A stretch of DNA of 34,962 nucleotides from Pilibacter termitis (lineage in GTDB: Bacteria > Bacillota > Bacilli > Lactobacillales > Streptococcaceae): positions 1 through 34,962 of the forward strand of contig NZ_FUXI01000024.1 of NCBI RefSeq assembly GCF_900167335.1, in the 5' to 3' direction. The translations under genes were made by a program, and so were the position numbers. The notes under the pieces were generated by a model. It saw nothing but the letters and a program-made list of their open reading frames with translations. It was not told the DNA's origin and ran no database searches. Below are positions 17,234-27,235 of the stretch, in pieces. How positions within the stretch are numbered: position 1 is the stretch's first letter; each line of letters begins with the position of its first letter.

Positions 17234-19176
17234 GTACAGAAATTACGCCACAAGTTATAGATGAGCTGAAAAAAGCAATAGCACCGTTTGGTACGAAATA
17301 TTTACATGAAGATGTAATGTTGAGAAGTGCGATATTGGAAAGTTTAAATGCGTTTGATGAAGAATTGCTGACAGCATTGCTTGAAAATAAGTTTATTTCT
17401 ACGCATTATACAAAAACTGTACTTGATACAAAGATTTTTGAGCTTGAAAAGTTTAAAGAAATTTTACTTACAAACGTATATTTTGAAAATAGTTATACAA
17501 AATATGCAAATAAAATCGGGTTGACCGTTGCTGGGAAGTATCTTGATGAGACAACGGAAGTTGTGCTAGATTTTCCTTATAAAGACGGTGTTTTAAAAGC
17601 AGGAATGAGCAAAGAAGATATTGGCAAAGATGATATGAAACCAGATGAAATGGTGTTGCATGAAATCATGGCGAAAGCAGAAATTGACCAATTGTTCGAC
17701 CCGAAAATTTTTAAAAATGTAAGGAAATACAGTGAAAATGGCGAAGAAAACGCTGAGTGCTTTTCTGAGGAAGATAATCTCATCATTAAAGGGAACAATC
17801 TTATTGCTTTGCATAGTTTGAAAGAACGTTTTGCGGGGAAGGTGAAGTTGATATATATCGACGTTCCATATAATACTGGAAATGATAGCTTTTCTTATAA
17901 TGATCGCTTTAATCATTCTACATGGCTTACGTTTATAAAAAATCGCATTGAAATTGCATACCAACTATTATTAGATGAAGGGGCGATTTTCGTTCATCTT
18001 GATGATAATGAAGTGAAATATCTAGGTGTATTACTTGATGAAATATTTGGTAGAGAAAATTTTGTTGAGATAATAACGGTTGTGAATAATCCAAGAGGAC
18101 GTGACTACGGTGGCATTGCAAACATGCACGAGTTTATCTATGTTTATAGAAAGTCTTCATTGACTGATTTTAATCTGATTGTTGATAAGGATAAGAAATT
18201 TCCATTTAAAGATTCATTTGGAGCATTTGAAGTACGAGAACTTAGAAATCGTAATACTGCGTTTAATGCAGATAATCGTCCTAATCTTTTCTATCCGATA
18301 TTTGCTGATTTAAATTCAAAAGATGAGAATGGGTTTTATGAGGTTTCTGAAATTCAAAATGAACAATATTCTGTAGAAATTCTTCCGAAAGTTTCACAAG
18401 GGATTCAAACTGTTTGGCGTTGGGGAAAAAACAAACTTACTGAGAATAAAGGTAAAAATGTTGTAGCTCGACCTATGACTGATGGAGGGTGGTCGATTCA
18501 AGAAAAATATCGAAAAAATACTGTGATGGCACGTTCGGTTTGGTGGGACAAAGAAGTAAATTCAGAGAAAGGTACTCTACACCTTAAAGAATTAATGGGT
18601 GGGAAAGTCTTTGCATTTCCTAAGCCTGAGGGGACATTAAAACGAATTATTGAAATAGCTACAAATGAGGGAGATTTAGTCCTCGACTTCTTCATGGGCA
18701 GTGCTACTACTCAAGCAGTCGCCATGAAAATGAATCGCCGTTTTATTGGAATCGAACAAATGGATTACGTCAATACCGTTTCAGTTCCAAGATTACAAAA
18801 AGTAATTGAAGGCGAGCAAGGCGGGATCTCCAAAGACGTCAACTGGCAAGGCGGCGGAAGTTTCGTCTACGCCGAACTCATGGAAAAAAACAAAGGCTAT
18901 CTTTCAGAAGTTTTACAAGCCAAAACAGTAAATGACCTAAAAGAAGTCTACAATCGCATGAAAAAATATGGTGATTTAGATTTCCGAGCAGATTTAGAGA
19001 AATTTGATTTAGACACAATGGAACTTAACTTTGATGAAAAGAAAAAGATTCTTGTGAAAATCATTGATAAAAATCAACTTTACTATAATTTTTCTGAAAT
19101 TGACGATAGTGAAGTGGCGGAGTTGTTGAGTGAAAATGAAATTTCTTTCAATAAGAGTTTTTACGAGGGGGAATAA
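17230..19176 (+). CDS. mod: Type III restriction-modification system DNA methyltransferase (Mod)
   Basis: 648 residues; adenine-N6 methyltransferase of the beta class. The catalytic motif IV comes first, DVPY at 211-214 in YIDVPYNTGND, and the SAM-binding motif DFFMGSATT follows at 486-494; the intervening 270 residues form the target recognition region. The second motif residue is Val instead of the usual Pro (DPPY). The C-terminal part (IEGEQGGISKDVNWQGGGSF) is typical of type III Mod. ATG 17230 has AAGGTGG 4-7 bases upstream; a TTG at 17209 would extend it by seven codons. Mod alone methylates and is the specificity subunit for Res. It is probably switched by the AGAC leader through translational coupling. 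Confidence 0.93.
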
Positions 19177-19178
19177 TC

Positions 19179-21923
19179 ATGGCGAAAAAGAAAAATATTC
19201 TCCCCCTACCACTCTGGGAGGAAATGAAAGAAAAAGACAACGATTTTACGTTTTCAGAACATGGTTGGGAATTGCCCGATTATTTGCGAAAAGACGGCTG
19301 TTTGAAACACGTTTTACGTGACTATCAAGAAACGGCAATTCGATTTTTCCACTATGCGATGAAAGACAACTATCGCACATTTTCTCATCTTTTATTTAAC
19401 ATGGCAACAGGAAGTGGGAAAACAGATTTAATGGCAGGACTTTTGCTTTATTGTTATCAAGAGTGTAAAATTCAAAATTTCTTATTTATCGTCAACACGC
19501 AAGGCGTGCTTACGAAAACGATAGATAACTTAACCAATCGACAAAGCGGAAAGTATTTATTTAATGAAACGATTGAAATGAATGGCGAAAGAATAACGAT
19601 TGAAAAAGTTGAACGTTTTCCTGTTCATCAAGCGAAAAACACGATTTATTTAAAACTTGCTACCATTCAAGCAGTTTCAAGTGATTTATTTACAGTGAAA
19701 GAAAACAGTATGGGAAGAAGTAGTTATGAAAAAAATCCCGTGGTTATTTTAGGAGATGAGGCACATCACTACTCGGCAAGTACAAAAAGTGACAAGGAAA
19801 AAGAACAAACTTGGGAAAATGCGATTTATTCTATTTTAACCGCCAATGCTCAAAATAAATTGCTTGAATTTACTGCAACGATTGATTTGGATAACAAAAA
19901 CACGTATGAAAAATATAAAGACAAGATTTTGTATAAGTACACACTTGATAAATTTATTTATGACGGCTTTTCAAAAGATGTGTTGCGTATTGAAACGAGT
20001 AGTACGGATAGAGAAAAAATGTTGGACGCTGTTTTACTTTCTCAACTAAGAAAAGATATTGGTAGACAACATGATGTGAATTTTAAACCGATTATTTTGT
20101 TTAAATCACAAAAAATCATACATTCACTTGAGGCGGAAAAAATGTTTCATGAAATGATTGAAAACTTAACCGTTGAAGAAGTGTATTCTTTTGTGAAACG
20201 TCAAAAATCGAAAGAAAACGGAGAATATACACCACTTTTAGCGAGTTATATACGCATTGAAAAAGCGTATGAAAATGGAGAGTTAGGAGAGTTGGTTGCT
20301 ACTATTCAATGTGATTTTTCAAAAAAGAATGTACTAAACGCAAATGATAGCGACAGAGGTGGAAGTATGCTTGAAAAAGGAGACTATCAGGCACTGAATA
20401 CCCTTGAAAGTCCAAATAATTTCTACCGTGTCGTTTTTGCCGTGGCAAAATTAACGGAAGGCTGGGACGTGCTTAATTTATTTGATATTGTTCGTTTATC
20501 TGAAAATGCGGACGGAAAGAAAGCACAGACTAATAGTGAAGCACAGTTGATTGGTCGCGGTGCAAGGTATTATCCATTCATTTATAATGGGAAACGCTCA
20601 TTTACAAGAAGATTTGATAGAGAAGTTAAGAGCAATTTGAGACTTTTAGAAACCTTGCATTATCATACGGCGAACGAAACGCAATATTTAAAAAATCTCG
20701 TGCAAAGTTTGGAGGAAATGAACTTGCCAACAGGTCGAGATATTAAAATGCCAAAAGTTGAAGCGAAAGTAAAACCAGCTTTTAAGAAATCCGCAACCTA
20801 CAAAGAAGGGAAACTTTACTATAATAAAGTAGAGCAAGTAGCAGATGATTTTTATACGGATATTGCAAAATATGGGATTGATAATACGCAAGACGTTACG
20901 ATAAATCTCATTTCAACCAATAGAGAAATGAGATACAAATCAAAAGTACAGACAGAGGTGGATACAAAACTTGTTGCATTATTTGAAAACGGGATTGTAC
21001 CAATAAGATTTTATAAAAAAGCTATGTCGAGAAATACGTTTTTCTATTTTGACAGGCTAAAACAAATTGTTCCTTGTCTTTCTTCTATGGCAGAATTTTT
21101 GGGAGAGAATTGGTTGAATGCAGAAAAAAGAAAAGTGTTTGTGACAATTCCAAAAAATATGTCGAGCAGAGAAATCAGTGCAGAACAAAAATTATTTGCT
21201 GTTGAAAAAATGTTGAAAAATATTGAAATGACTTTGAAAGCGAATTTCCAAAAGGCAAGAGGAACCAATGTATTTGCACCGATTCCGATAAATGAATTGA
21301 TACAGGATTATAGTAAATATCCAACAAACAGAGACACAATGGAAAATTTTGCACAAAGAATTGACGGCTTTGCAATCAAAGAAGATTGGTTTGTGTACGA
21401 CACTGCAATTGTCAATCAAACAGAAAAGGAATTGCTCGGAAAAATGGGCGTGCTTATTCGCAATTTAAAAGAAAAGGGGGAGTACAAAGAAGTCTACTGT
21501 TTAAGGCTGGATGAACAAAATTATTACAGAGATGAACACGGAAATAAATTATCATTGAAACTTCATCAATTCACAAAGCAAGAAGTACAGGATGTAGAAG
21601 TGTATAACGGTTTTATGCCAGACTTTGTTTTGTATGTTGACGGGAGGGAAATCATTCAAGTATTTGTCGAGCCAAAAAATGCAGAACTTGCGATAGGAAA
21701 AGACAAATGGAAGGAAGATTTACTCTTATCGCTTGAAAACGCTGAGATTGCGTTTGAGGATAGTGCTGAAAACGTGAGGTTACTGGGGGTTAAGTTTTAT
21801 ACAAATTCGGGGGAGAAAAAAGACGTGTATGGAACTTTTTCACAACTTGAAGAAATACTTGATTTACAAGAAATAAGAGAATACGAACAATCGTTGTTTG
21901 TGGCGGAAGAATGGAACGATTAG
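19179..21923 (+). CDS. res: Type III restriction-modification system endonuclease subunit (Res)
   Basis: 914 residues, apparently intact. SF2 helicase/translocase: Walker A ATGSGKT at 76-82, DEAH at 193-196, TEGWD and QLIGRGAR further on. The C-terminal PD-(D/E)XK nuclease shows PDF (Asp815) and EPK (831-833), the usual type III cleavage centre. It begins 2 bases after the mod stop with GAGGGGGA as RBS, so both genes share one mRNA. Res needs Mod for target recognition; if Mod is switched off, restriction is lost too, which makes the switch safe for the cell. A terminator follows. Confidence 0.93.
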   Translation: MAKKKNILPLPLWEEMKEKDNDFTFSEHGWELPDYLRKDGCLKHVLRDYQETAIRFFHYAMKDNYRTFSHLLFNMATGSGKTDLMAGLLLYCYQECKIQNFLFIVNTQGVLTKTIDNLTNRQSGKYLFNETIEMNGERITIEKVERFPVHQAKNTIYLKLATIQAVSSDLFTVKENSMGRSSYEKNPVVILGDEAHHYSASTKSDKEKEQTWENAIYSILTANAQNKLLEFTATIDLDNKNTYEKYKDKILYKYTLDKFIYDGFSKDVLRIETSSTDREKMLDAVLLSQLRKDIGRQHDVNFKPIILFKSQKIIHSLEAEKMFHEMIENLTVEEVYSFVKRQKSKENGEYTPLLASYIRIEKAYENGELGELVATIQCDFSKKNVLNANDSDRGGSMLEKGDYQALNTLESPNNFYRVVFAVAKLTEGWDVLNLFDIVRLSENADGKKAQTNSEAQLIGRGARYYPFIYNGKRSFTRRFDREVKSNLRLLETLHYHTANETQYLKNLVQSLEEMNLPTGRDIKMPKVEAKVKPAFKKSATYKEGKLYYNKVEQVADDFYTDIAKYGIDNTQDVTINLISTNREMRYKSKVQTEVDTKLVALFENGIVPIRFYKKAMSRNTFFYFDRLKQIVPCLSSMAEFLGENWLNAEKRKVFVTIPKNMSSREISAEQKLFAVEKMLKNIEMTLKANFQKARGTNVFAPIPINELIQDYSKYPTNRDTMENFAQRIDGFAIKEDWFVYDTAIVNQTEKELLGKMGVLIRNLKEKGEYKEVYCLRLDEQNYYRDEHGNKLSLKLHQFTKQEVQDVEVYNGFMPDFVLYVDGREIIQVFVEPKNAELAIGKDKWKEDLLLSLENAEIAFEDSAENVRLLGVKFYTNSGEKKDVYGTFSQLEEILDLQEIREYEQSLFVAEEWND

Positions 21924-21936
21924 TTTATATGAAAAT

Positions 21937-21975
21937 CCTAAGTTTGCTTGTTTGGAGTGGACTTAGGTTTTTTTT
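21937..21975 (+). terminator. Rho-independent terminator after res
   Basis: Stem CCTAAGT / ACTTAGG with a 17-base loop and eight T. Confidence 0.75.
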
Positions 21976-22050
21976 GAGAATGGCGGATTTGTAGTTTAGT
22001 CTCAAATTGAATATTTTCATTAAAAAAACAAGTTGTTTTAATAATTTCTA

Positions 22051-22080
22051 AAAAAAATGCTCTGAAAAATGAGCTTTTTT
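22051..22080. terminator. Symmetric hairpin with A and T tracts
   Basis: GCTC / GAGC flanked by seven A and six T could terminate on either strand; it lies between res and the Mga-like gene. Confidence 0.5.
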
Positions 22081-22135
22081 ACTTTCGAGTTTTTTCTTTT
22101 GATACACTACCGTTGCTAAAGGAGTGTGTTAGGCA

Positions 22136-23542
22136 ATGATGGAGAAAAAAATTGTTCTAAAAAAGCTGGAAGAGCGTGAGTTGAATGTGTTTACGCATTT
22201 GCTTGCAAAAGGCGGAAACTGTACTTTCAAGGAAATGAGCGAAGAATTGTTTTATGGGGTGGGCATGGTTCGCAGTGCAGTGGAACGTTTGCAGTTGAAA
22301 ATTGAAACATTTTCTATGCAGGAGAAAATGACTCTTGAAGTGAACGGGCAAAAGGTGCTTTTTTCCTATGACAAGAAAGAGGACATTCAGTTATTTATTC
22401 AAAAATTTTATCAAGAAACAAATGGATTTCGTTTGTTTTCAGAAATCTTTCAAAATCCTGATTTTGTTATGCGAAGAGATATTGAAAAGCTCGGCATGAG
22501 CGAAACAGTCGGGCGAGAGTTATTGAAAGGTTTAAACGGAGTGAATCACTCGCAAGGAAGTCAATTGATTTCCAGAGGGTTGAATTTTACAGATAACGAA
22601 CCACTTGTCAGAGAGCAACTTTTCCAATTTTGGTGGATGTTTCGTGTGCCAGAAGTCTGGGTGCTAAGAAGTGTTGACGAGGAAAAAGTGCGTACGTTTG
22701 TCGATTGTTTGACAGAGGTGCTTGGCTTTCCTAAACTGTCAAAAAGAAGTCTTGAACGGGTAATGTTGAAAGTGGGGATTCAATTTTTACGTGTGCAACA
22801 AGGCGAAATGATGAACGAGTATCAAAAAATGTACGGTGGATTTTATATTCGCATGGGCTTGGAGAGGCGAGTGTTAGATCTTTTAGATGATAAAGGACTA
22901 GACTTTTCTATCGAAGAGGTAAAACATTTATTCTTTATTTTATGTAGCGAGAGGATTGAATGGTTTGAAGATGAGTTTCTTTGTGAGGAATTGGAAAATG
23001 CAAATAAACTCTTTTGTTCGTTTGTAAACAAAGAATGGATGATGCTTGAGCAAAGTAAGCGAGAGAGTATTTGTCAAAAAACAAAAAGTTTACTTTTCCG
23101 TGTAATGGTGCTAGGGCAAACGACTCTTTCGATACAAAATGTTAACGATTATCAAAAAAGTTATGAAAATTTATTTGGTGAATTGAGTGAGATTTCTTTT
23201 TCATTGCTTGAAAAATTGGAGAAAAAAGAAATTCGTCCGATAAAACTTGTGGCGAGTATTTTTGATGAGATTGAAGAGGAAATTCAAGAGTTGCGATTGA
23301 TAAAGATTTTCATTGAAAAAGAAATTGACTTGTTGATTAAACGGAGAATTATTGAAAGAATCAAACAACAATTGTCCTATAAATATCCAATCAAAATTGT
23401 CACAGAGCTAGAAGAAGAAGTTACAGTTACGGTATCAATGGAGGAATGTGGCAAGGAAAACACGGTGTGTGTCAGCAAAAATCTAACGGAAGAAGACTTG
23501 AGCAAGATTGAAACTTGTCTTCAACTTCAGATGAAATATTGA
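22136..23542 (+). CDS. Mga/AtxA-like transcriptional regulator (first)
   Basis: 468 residues. The N-terminal part has a helix-turn-helix-like segment (about residues 25-60, CTFKEMSEELFYGVGMVRSAVERLQ), followed by a long helical region and a smaller alpha/beta C-terminal part (about 380-468). This layout, with internal PRD-like segments and a C-terminal EIIB-like domain, fits the Mga/AtxA family of Gram-positive regulators of surface and virulence genes. Sequence conservation of that family is low, so the call rests on size, layout and resemblance. GGAG is 11 bases from the first ATG. A terminator follows, so it is monocistronic. Targets are unknown; the neighbouring R-M and phosphatase genes are candidates only by position. 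Confidence 0.55.
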   Translation: MMEKKIVLKKLEERELNVFTHLLAKGGNCTFKEMSEELFYGVGMVRSAVERLQLKIETFSMQEKMTLEVNGQKVLFSYDKKEDIQLFIQKFYQETNGFRLFSEIFQNPDFVMRRDIEKLGMSETVGRELLKGLNGVNHSQGSQLISRGLNFTDNEPLVREQLFQFWWMFRVPEVWVLRSVDEEKVRTFVDCLTEVLGFPKLSKRSLERVMLKVGIQFLRVQQGEMMNEYQKMYGGFYIRMGLERRVLDLLDDKGLDFSIEEVKHLFFILCSERIEWFEDEFLCEELENANKLFCSFVNKEWMMLEQSKRESICQKTKSLLFRVMVLGQTTLSIQNVNDYQKSYENLFGELSEISFSLLEKLEKKEIRPIKLVASIFDEIEEEIQELRLIKIFIEKEIDLLIKRRIIERIKQQLSYKYPIKIVTELEEEVTVTVSMEECGKENTVCVSKNLTEEDLSKIETCLQLQMKY

Positions 23543-23549
23543 ATGAAAG

Positions 23550-23580
23550 AAGGAAACTATTGCCACAGTTTCCTTTTTTT
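23550..23580 (+). terminator. Rho-independent terminator after the first Mga-like gene
   Basis: Stem AAGGAAACT / AGTTTCCTT with an 8-base loop, running into seven T. Confidence 0.8.
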
Positions 23581-23621
23581 GAGAAAATAGAGGGGATGAT
23601 AGAAAGAAATGGAGCGGAAAG

Positions 23622-24350
23622 ATGAAAGATAAATTTTTTGTTATTGGTGATATTCATGGCGAGCTGGAGATGATGAGGGAGATTCTCGAGTTTTGGCGGG
23701 AGGATGTGGAGCAACTTGTTTTTTTGGGGGATTTATGTGATAGAGGAGAAAATGCCAAACGTTGTTTTCTTTTGGCGAAAAAATTGGTAGAGGAGAAACA
23801 GGCGATTTACCTTTTGGGCAATCATGAACGAATGTTTTTGAATTTCATTGAAGACCCTGAAAGTGAGTTTTCACGGTTGGTTTATTTTGAAAATGGAGGG
23901 CGTGAAACGCTTGAGAGTTTCTTTTTCAAAGGTGTCATGGAAGAATATTCGTTGACGGAGTTGGCGATGATGTTACGGAGTCAATATGGTGAGTTGATTC
24001 AATTTCTCAAAGAGCGACCACTTTATTTTGAATGGGAACAGTATATTTTTGTCCATGCAGGAGTAAATTTGCGAGTATCTGATTGGAGAGAAAGTACGGA
24101 AAAAGATTATTTATGGACGAGGAAAGACTTTATTGCAGACAAAAATAACACGGGAAAAATTATTGTTTTCGGGCATACGATTACAGCTTATTTAAACGGG
24201 GATACGAAAAATATTGACATTTGGCAAGAAGATGGAAAAATTGGTATTGATGGCGGAGCAGTATTTGGCTTTGTTTTGTACGGTGTTACCTTTACCAAAG
24301 AAGGCATAGAGACCATTCACTCCGTTGAAAATCCGAAAAAACGCTTGTAA
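23622..24350 (+). CDS. PPP-family metallophosphoesterase (Ser/Thr phosphatase-like)
   Basis: 242 residues. All signature blocks of the calcineurin-like PPP family are present in order: GDIHG at 9-13, GDLCDRG at 36-42, GNHE at 66-69, then FVHAG and VFGHT, which supply the two-metal centre and the active-site histidine. Bacterial members dephosphorylate phosphoproteins or nucleotides (for example Ap4A or ppGpp); the substrate here cannot be deduced. GGAG lies 7 bases before the ATG. No clear terminator follows before the tsf promoter. Confidence 0.85.
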   Translation: MKDKFFVIGDIHGELEMMREILEFWREDVEQLVFLGDLCDRGENAKRCFLLAKKLVEEKQAIYLLGNHERMFLNFIEDPESEFSRLVYFENGGRETLESFFFKGVMEEYSLTELAMMLRSQYGELIQFLKERPLYFEWEQYIFVHAGVNLRVSDWRESTEKDYLWTRKDFIADKNNTGKIIVFGHTITAYLNGDTKNIDIWQEDGKIGIDGGAVFGFVLYGVTFTKEGIETIHSVENPKKRL

Positions 24351-24404
24351 AATATTATTTTTCTGTAAGAAATTGAGAAATATAAAATATCTAGCATGAT
24401 TTAC

Positions 24405-24433
24405 TAGACAGAACGAGGATAACCCTGTAAAAT
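24405..24433 (+). promoter_or_regulatory. tsf promoter
   Basis: TAGACA (24405-24410), a 17-base spacer and TAAAAT (24428-24433). The spacing is ideal. It gives tsf its own transcription start, consistent with separation from rpsB. Confidence 0.6.
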
Positions 24434-24469
24434 ATACTTCGTATGAATTTGAATTGGAGGAATCTTGAA

Positions 24470-25501
24470 ATGGCAGTTACTGCAAAACAAGTAAAAGAAT
24501 TACGTGATCGTACTGGTGTAGGTATGATGGACGCGAAAAAAGCGTTAGTTGAAGTAGATGGAGATATGGACAAAGCAATTGACCTTCTTCGTGAAAAAGG
24601 AATGGCGAAAGCTGCGAAAAAAGCAGACCGTATCGCTGCTGAAGGTTTGACAGGTATTTTTGTTGAAGGAAATATTGCAGCAGTAGTAGAAGTGAACTCT
24701 GAAACTGACTTCGTTGCGAAAAACGATCAATTCGTTGCTCTTGTAAACGAAACAGCAGAAGTGATTGCGAAAAACAAACCAGCAAACAATGAAGAAGCGT
24801 TGAAATTGACGATGTCAAACGGGAAAACAATGGAAGAAGCATATATCGAAGCGACTACTGTTATCGGTGAAAAAATTGACTTCCGTCGTTTTGAAATCGT
24901 GGAAAAATCTGATAGCGAAGTATTCGGAGCATACAAACACGGTGGTGGACTTATCGGTGTTATCACTGTTGTTGAAGGCGGAGAAGAAAAACTTGCGAAA
25001 GATTTGGCAATGCACATTGCTGCAATGAAACCACAAGTATTGAGCTACAAAGATTTAGACCCTAACTTTATCGAACAAGAAGTTGTAGCGTTGAAAGCTC
25101 GTCTTGAAATTGAAAACGAAGACCGCAAACGTACTGGAAAACCATTCTTGACGATTCCAGAATACGGTTCAGAATTACAATTGACTTCTGAAGTTTTAGT
25201 AAAAGTAGAAGAAGGTTTGAAAGAAGAATTGAAAGCTCAAGGCAAACCAGAAAAAATCTGGGACAAAATTTTGCCAGGTCAATTAGACCGCTTTGTTCGT
25301 GACAACACTCAAATTGACCAACAATACACATTGCTTGCTCAACCATACGTGTTGGACGACAGCAAAACAGTAGCGAAATTCTTAGAATCAGTCAATGCGT
25401 CAATCAGAATGTTTGTGCGTTTTGAAGTGGGCGAAGGTATTGAGAAAAAAGAAGATAACTTTGTAGAAGAAGTTATGGCTCAAGCAAATATGAACAAATA
25501 A
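24470..25501 (+). CDS. tsf: Elongation factor Ts
   Basis: 343 residues. Nucleotide exchange factor of EF-Tu. The N-terminal UBA-like domain begins [20 protein letters not shown], and the EF-Tu contact motif TDFVAKND follows near residue 80. Most bacilli and enterococci have about 293 residues; this protein has an extra segment of about 50 residues in the C-terminal core ([16 protein letters not shown] onward), as in streptococci and lactococci. ATG 24470 is nine bases after GGAGG; an upstream ATG at 24443 has no RBS. Codon use is strongly biased, as expected for a highly expressed gene. rpsB, the usual upstream partner, is absent; a terminator follows. Confidence 0.96.
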   Translation: MAVTAKQVKELRDRTGVGMMDAKKALVEVDGDMDKAIDLLREKGMAKAAKKADRIAAEGLTGIFVEGNIAAVVEVNSETDFVAKNDQFVALVNETAEVIAKNKPANNEEALKLTMSNGKTMEEAYIEATTVIGEKIDFRRFEIVEKSDSEVFGAYKHGGGLIGVITVVEGGEEKLAKDLAMHIAAMKPQVLSYKDLDPNFIEQEVVALKARLEIENEDRKRTGKPFLTIPEYGSELQLTSEVLVKVEEGLKEELKAQGKPEKIWDKILPGQLDRFVRDNTQIDQQYTLLAQPYVLDDSKTVAKFLESVNASIRMFVRFEVGEGIEKKEDNFVEEVMAQANMNK

Positions 25502-25509
25502 GATAAGCG

Positions 25510-25537
25510 AACGCGGTCAGCTGATGATCGCGTTTTT
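25510..25537 (+). terminator. Rho-independent terminator after tsf
   Basis: AACGCGG / TCGCGTT stem (one G-U) followed by a run of T. Confidence 0.75.
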
Positions 25538-25560
25538 GCTTAAAACGGGGGATTTTAAAA

Positions 25561-27039
25561 ATGGAAGGGAAAACAAAACATCTTATTTTAAGTAATACAG
25601 AATGGAAAATGTTTGTCTTACTTAATTTTTTGATGAATAAGGCAGATAGAAGTGCAACACTTGAGGAAATCAAGCAACATACAGGGATTCCAGAAACGTC
25701 TATTTCGTATTATCTGGAAAAAATTTACAACGTTGTCGAGGAAGTCGGCAATAATGAAGAAATCAAAATTTATAAAATAGGTCCTTTTTTGCACTTAGAG
25801 GCAAAAAGTCCAGTTTCGGTTAATATTTTGCGGAAAAATTATATTGCCAATAGTTTTTTCATGTATTTTCTTCAGGAATTGTATCATCACCGCTTTTCCA
25901 ATTTGATGAAAGCTGCAGATGAGCGGTATATCAGCTATGACACAGCCAAGCGTGAACTTGTAAAGTGTAAAAATTATTTTTCCGTGTATGACTTGTCGCT
26001 TTTTCCAAAAAAACGAGTGGAAAATATGCTCGAAGGTTCTGAAGTGCAAATTCGTTATATGTATTTTTGTACGGTTTTAACCCAATTTGGCTTTGATTCC
26101 AAACGATTTTTTGAGCGAAAGAATGTTTCTCTTGAGAATTTTTTAGGGAATTTCCAAGGAAAAATACCAACTTCAAGCTATATGAAATTGGAAATTTTTT
26201 ATCAAATTTGCTTGGATAGAGCAAAAGCTGGAAAACTGTTAGGGGCAGATTTTCATCTGCCACATCTTTTTGATGATCATTGCGTAGACAAGCAGGAGTT
26301 TTTTCATCAGGCGAAGTGTTTATTTGCTGGTTTTCGTTTGACGGAGGAAGAATTGCGGAAAGAATGTGAATTTTTGCATTTTATTTTCTATACGCTCGTT
26401 TTTGAGCCGCTTGGAAATGTTCGAGAACCTGAAAAAATGGAGAATTATACAGAATTTGAGATTTACACTCAAACGCTTGAGAGATATTTTGAAACAAAAT
26501 TAACAAAAAAAGAGCGTTTCTTTGCGTATTTTATGCTCAATAAATGTTTAGCATGGTGTGAAACATTTCACGTAAATTTTGCGTTTCCGTCGTTAACTTT
26601 GGAAAAAAGAAGAATTGAAGAATTAAATCCGAAAAAAATGTACTTGTGGGAAAAGACGATTACATCGTTGAAACAAGAAAAATCTCTGGGAAAATTTTTT
26701 CAGCACAATCAAAACTTAGAATTTTTCCTTTTAAGAATTTGCAATACGATTTTTTTTCACCGCAAAGAACGGTGTAAAGTGTTTTTTCTCACATACTCGA
26801 CGACATTTCAATATACGGCAATGGAAAAATTGCAAGAACGATTTTTGAATCTCTCGCTTGAGTTTACGACAAACATAGAAGAGGCGGACGTGATTATTAC
26901 AAGCGTAGACCTCCCCAAGCAAAGAATAAAAACGCCTTTTGTTTGCTGGATAAACGTTCCATTTGACACAAATGATTGGCAACATATCGAGAAAATGTTT
27001 AATGCTTTTAGCGAAAGGAGGTATGGCTTAGATGAATGA
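25561..27039 (+). CDS. Mga/AtxA-like transcriptional regulator (second)
   Basis: 492 residues. N-terminal helix-turn-helix segment (about 35-65, SATLEEIKQHTGIPETSISYYLEKI), a basic/aromatic second DNA-binding region near 105-140, helical PRD-like middle, and a C-terminal alpha/beta domain (about 400-480). That domain has FFLTYSTTFQY and ADVIITSVDLP, resembling the PTS EIIB-like end of Mga and AtxA. The two regulators in this window are similar in size and plan but not close copies. GGGGG lies about 8 bases before the ATG. Its 3' end overlaps a short ORF with a strong RBS. Confidence 0.65.
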   Translation: MEGKTKHLILSNTEWKMFVLLNFLMNKADRSATLEEIKQHTGIPETSISYYLEKIYNVVEEVGNNEEIKIYKIGPFLHLEAKSPVSVNILRKNYIANSFFMYFLQELYHHRFSNLMKAADERYISYDTAKRELVKCKNYFSVYDLSLFPKKRVENMLEGSEVQIRYMYFCTVLTQFGFDSKRFFERKNVSLENFLGNFQGKIPTSSYMKLEIFYQICLDRAKAGKLLGADFHLPHLFDDHCVDKQEFFHQAKCLFAGFRLTEEELRKECEFLHFIFYTLVFEPLGNVREPEKMENYTEFEIYTQTLERYFETKLTKKERFFAYFMLNKCLAWCETFHVNFAFPSLTLEKRRIEELNPKKMYLWEKTITSLKQEKSLGKFFQHNQNLEFFLLRICNTIFFHRKERCKVFFLTYSTTFQYTAMEKLQERFLNLSLEFTTNIEEADVIITSVDLPKQRIKTPFVCWINVPFDTNDWQHIEKMFNAFSERRYGLDE

Positions 27040-27067
27040 TAAGGCATATTTTCCTTTTCCAGACTAA
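27032..27067 (+). CDS. Mini-ORF (11 aa) with very strong RBS
   Basis: AAAGGAGGT at 27014-27022 lies 9 bases before ATG 27032, inside the end of the Mga-like gene. The frame reads MNDKAYFPFPD and stops. A second ATG four bases on (27036) reads 21 codons (MIRHIFLFQTKKCPELVLFF then Cys). Such a strong signal usually precedes a real gene; this may be a small peptide gene or the front of a lost gene. Confidence 0.35.
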   Translation: MNDKAYFPFPD

Positions 27068-27201
27068 AAAATGCCCAGAGCTTGTGTTGTTTTTTTGTTA
27101 AGATAATGCTGTTGGAAAAATTGTCCAGTTTTTTCAACAATTAGCAAAAGCAAAGGATTTTCAACGAAGGCATACACTATGGCGAAGAACTGTTTTTGCG
27201 T

Positions 27202-27229
27202 TTGAAAAGAATTTTCTATGCATTATACT
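27202..27229 (+). promoter_or_regulatory. Promoter of a candidate non-coding RNA
   Basis: TTGAAA (27202-27207), 16-base spacer, TATACT (27224-27229). No gene with an RBS follows, but a structured stretch and a terminator do. Confidence 0.55.
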
Positions 27230-27235
27230 TTTTGT

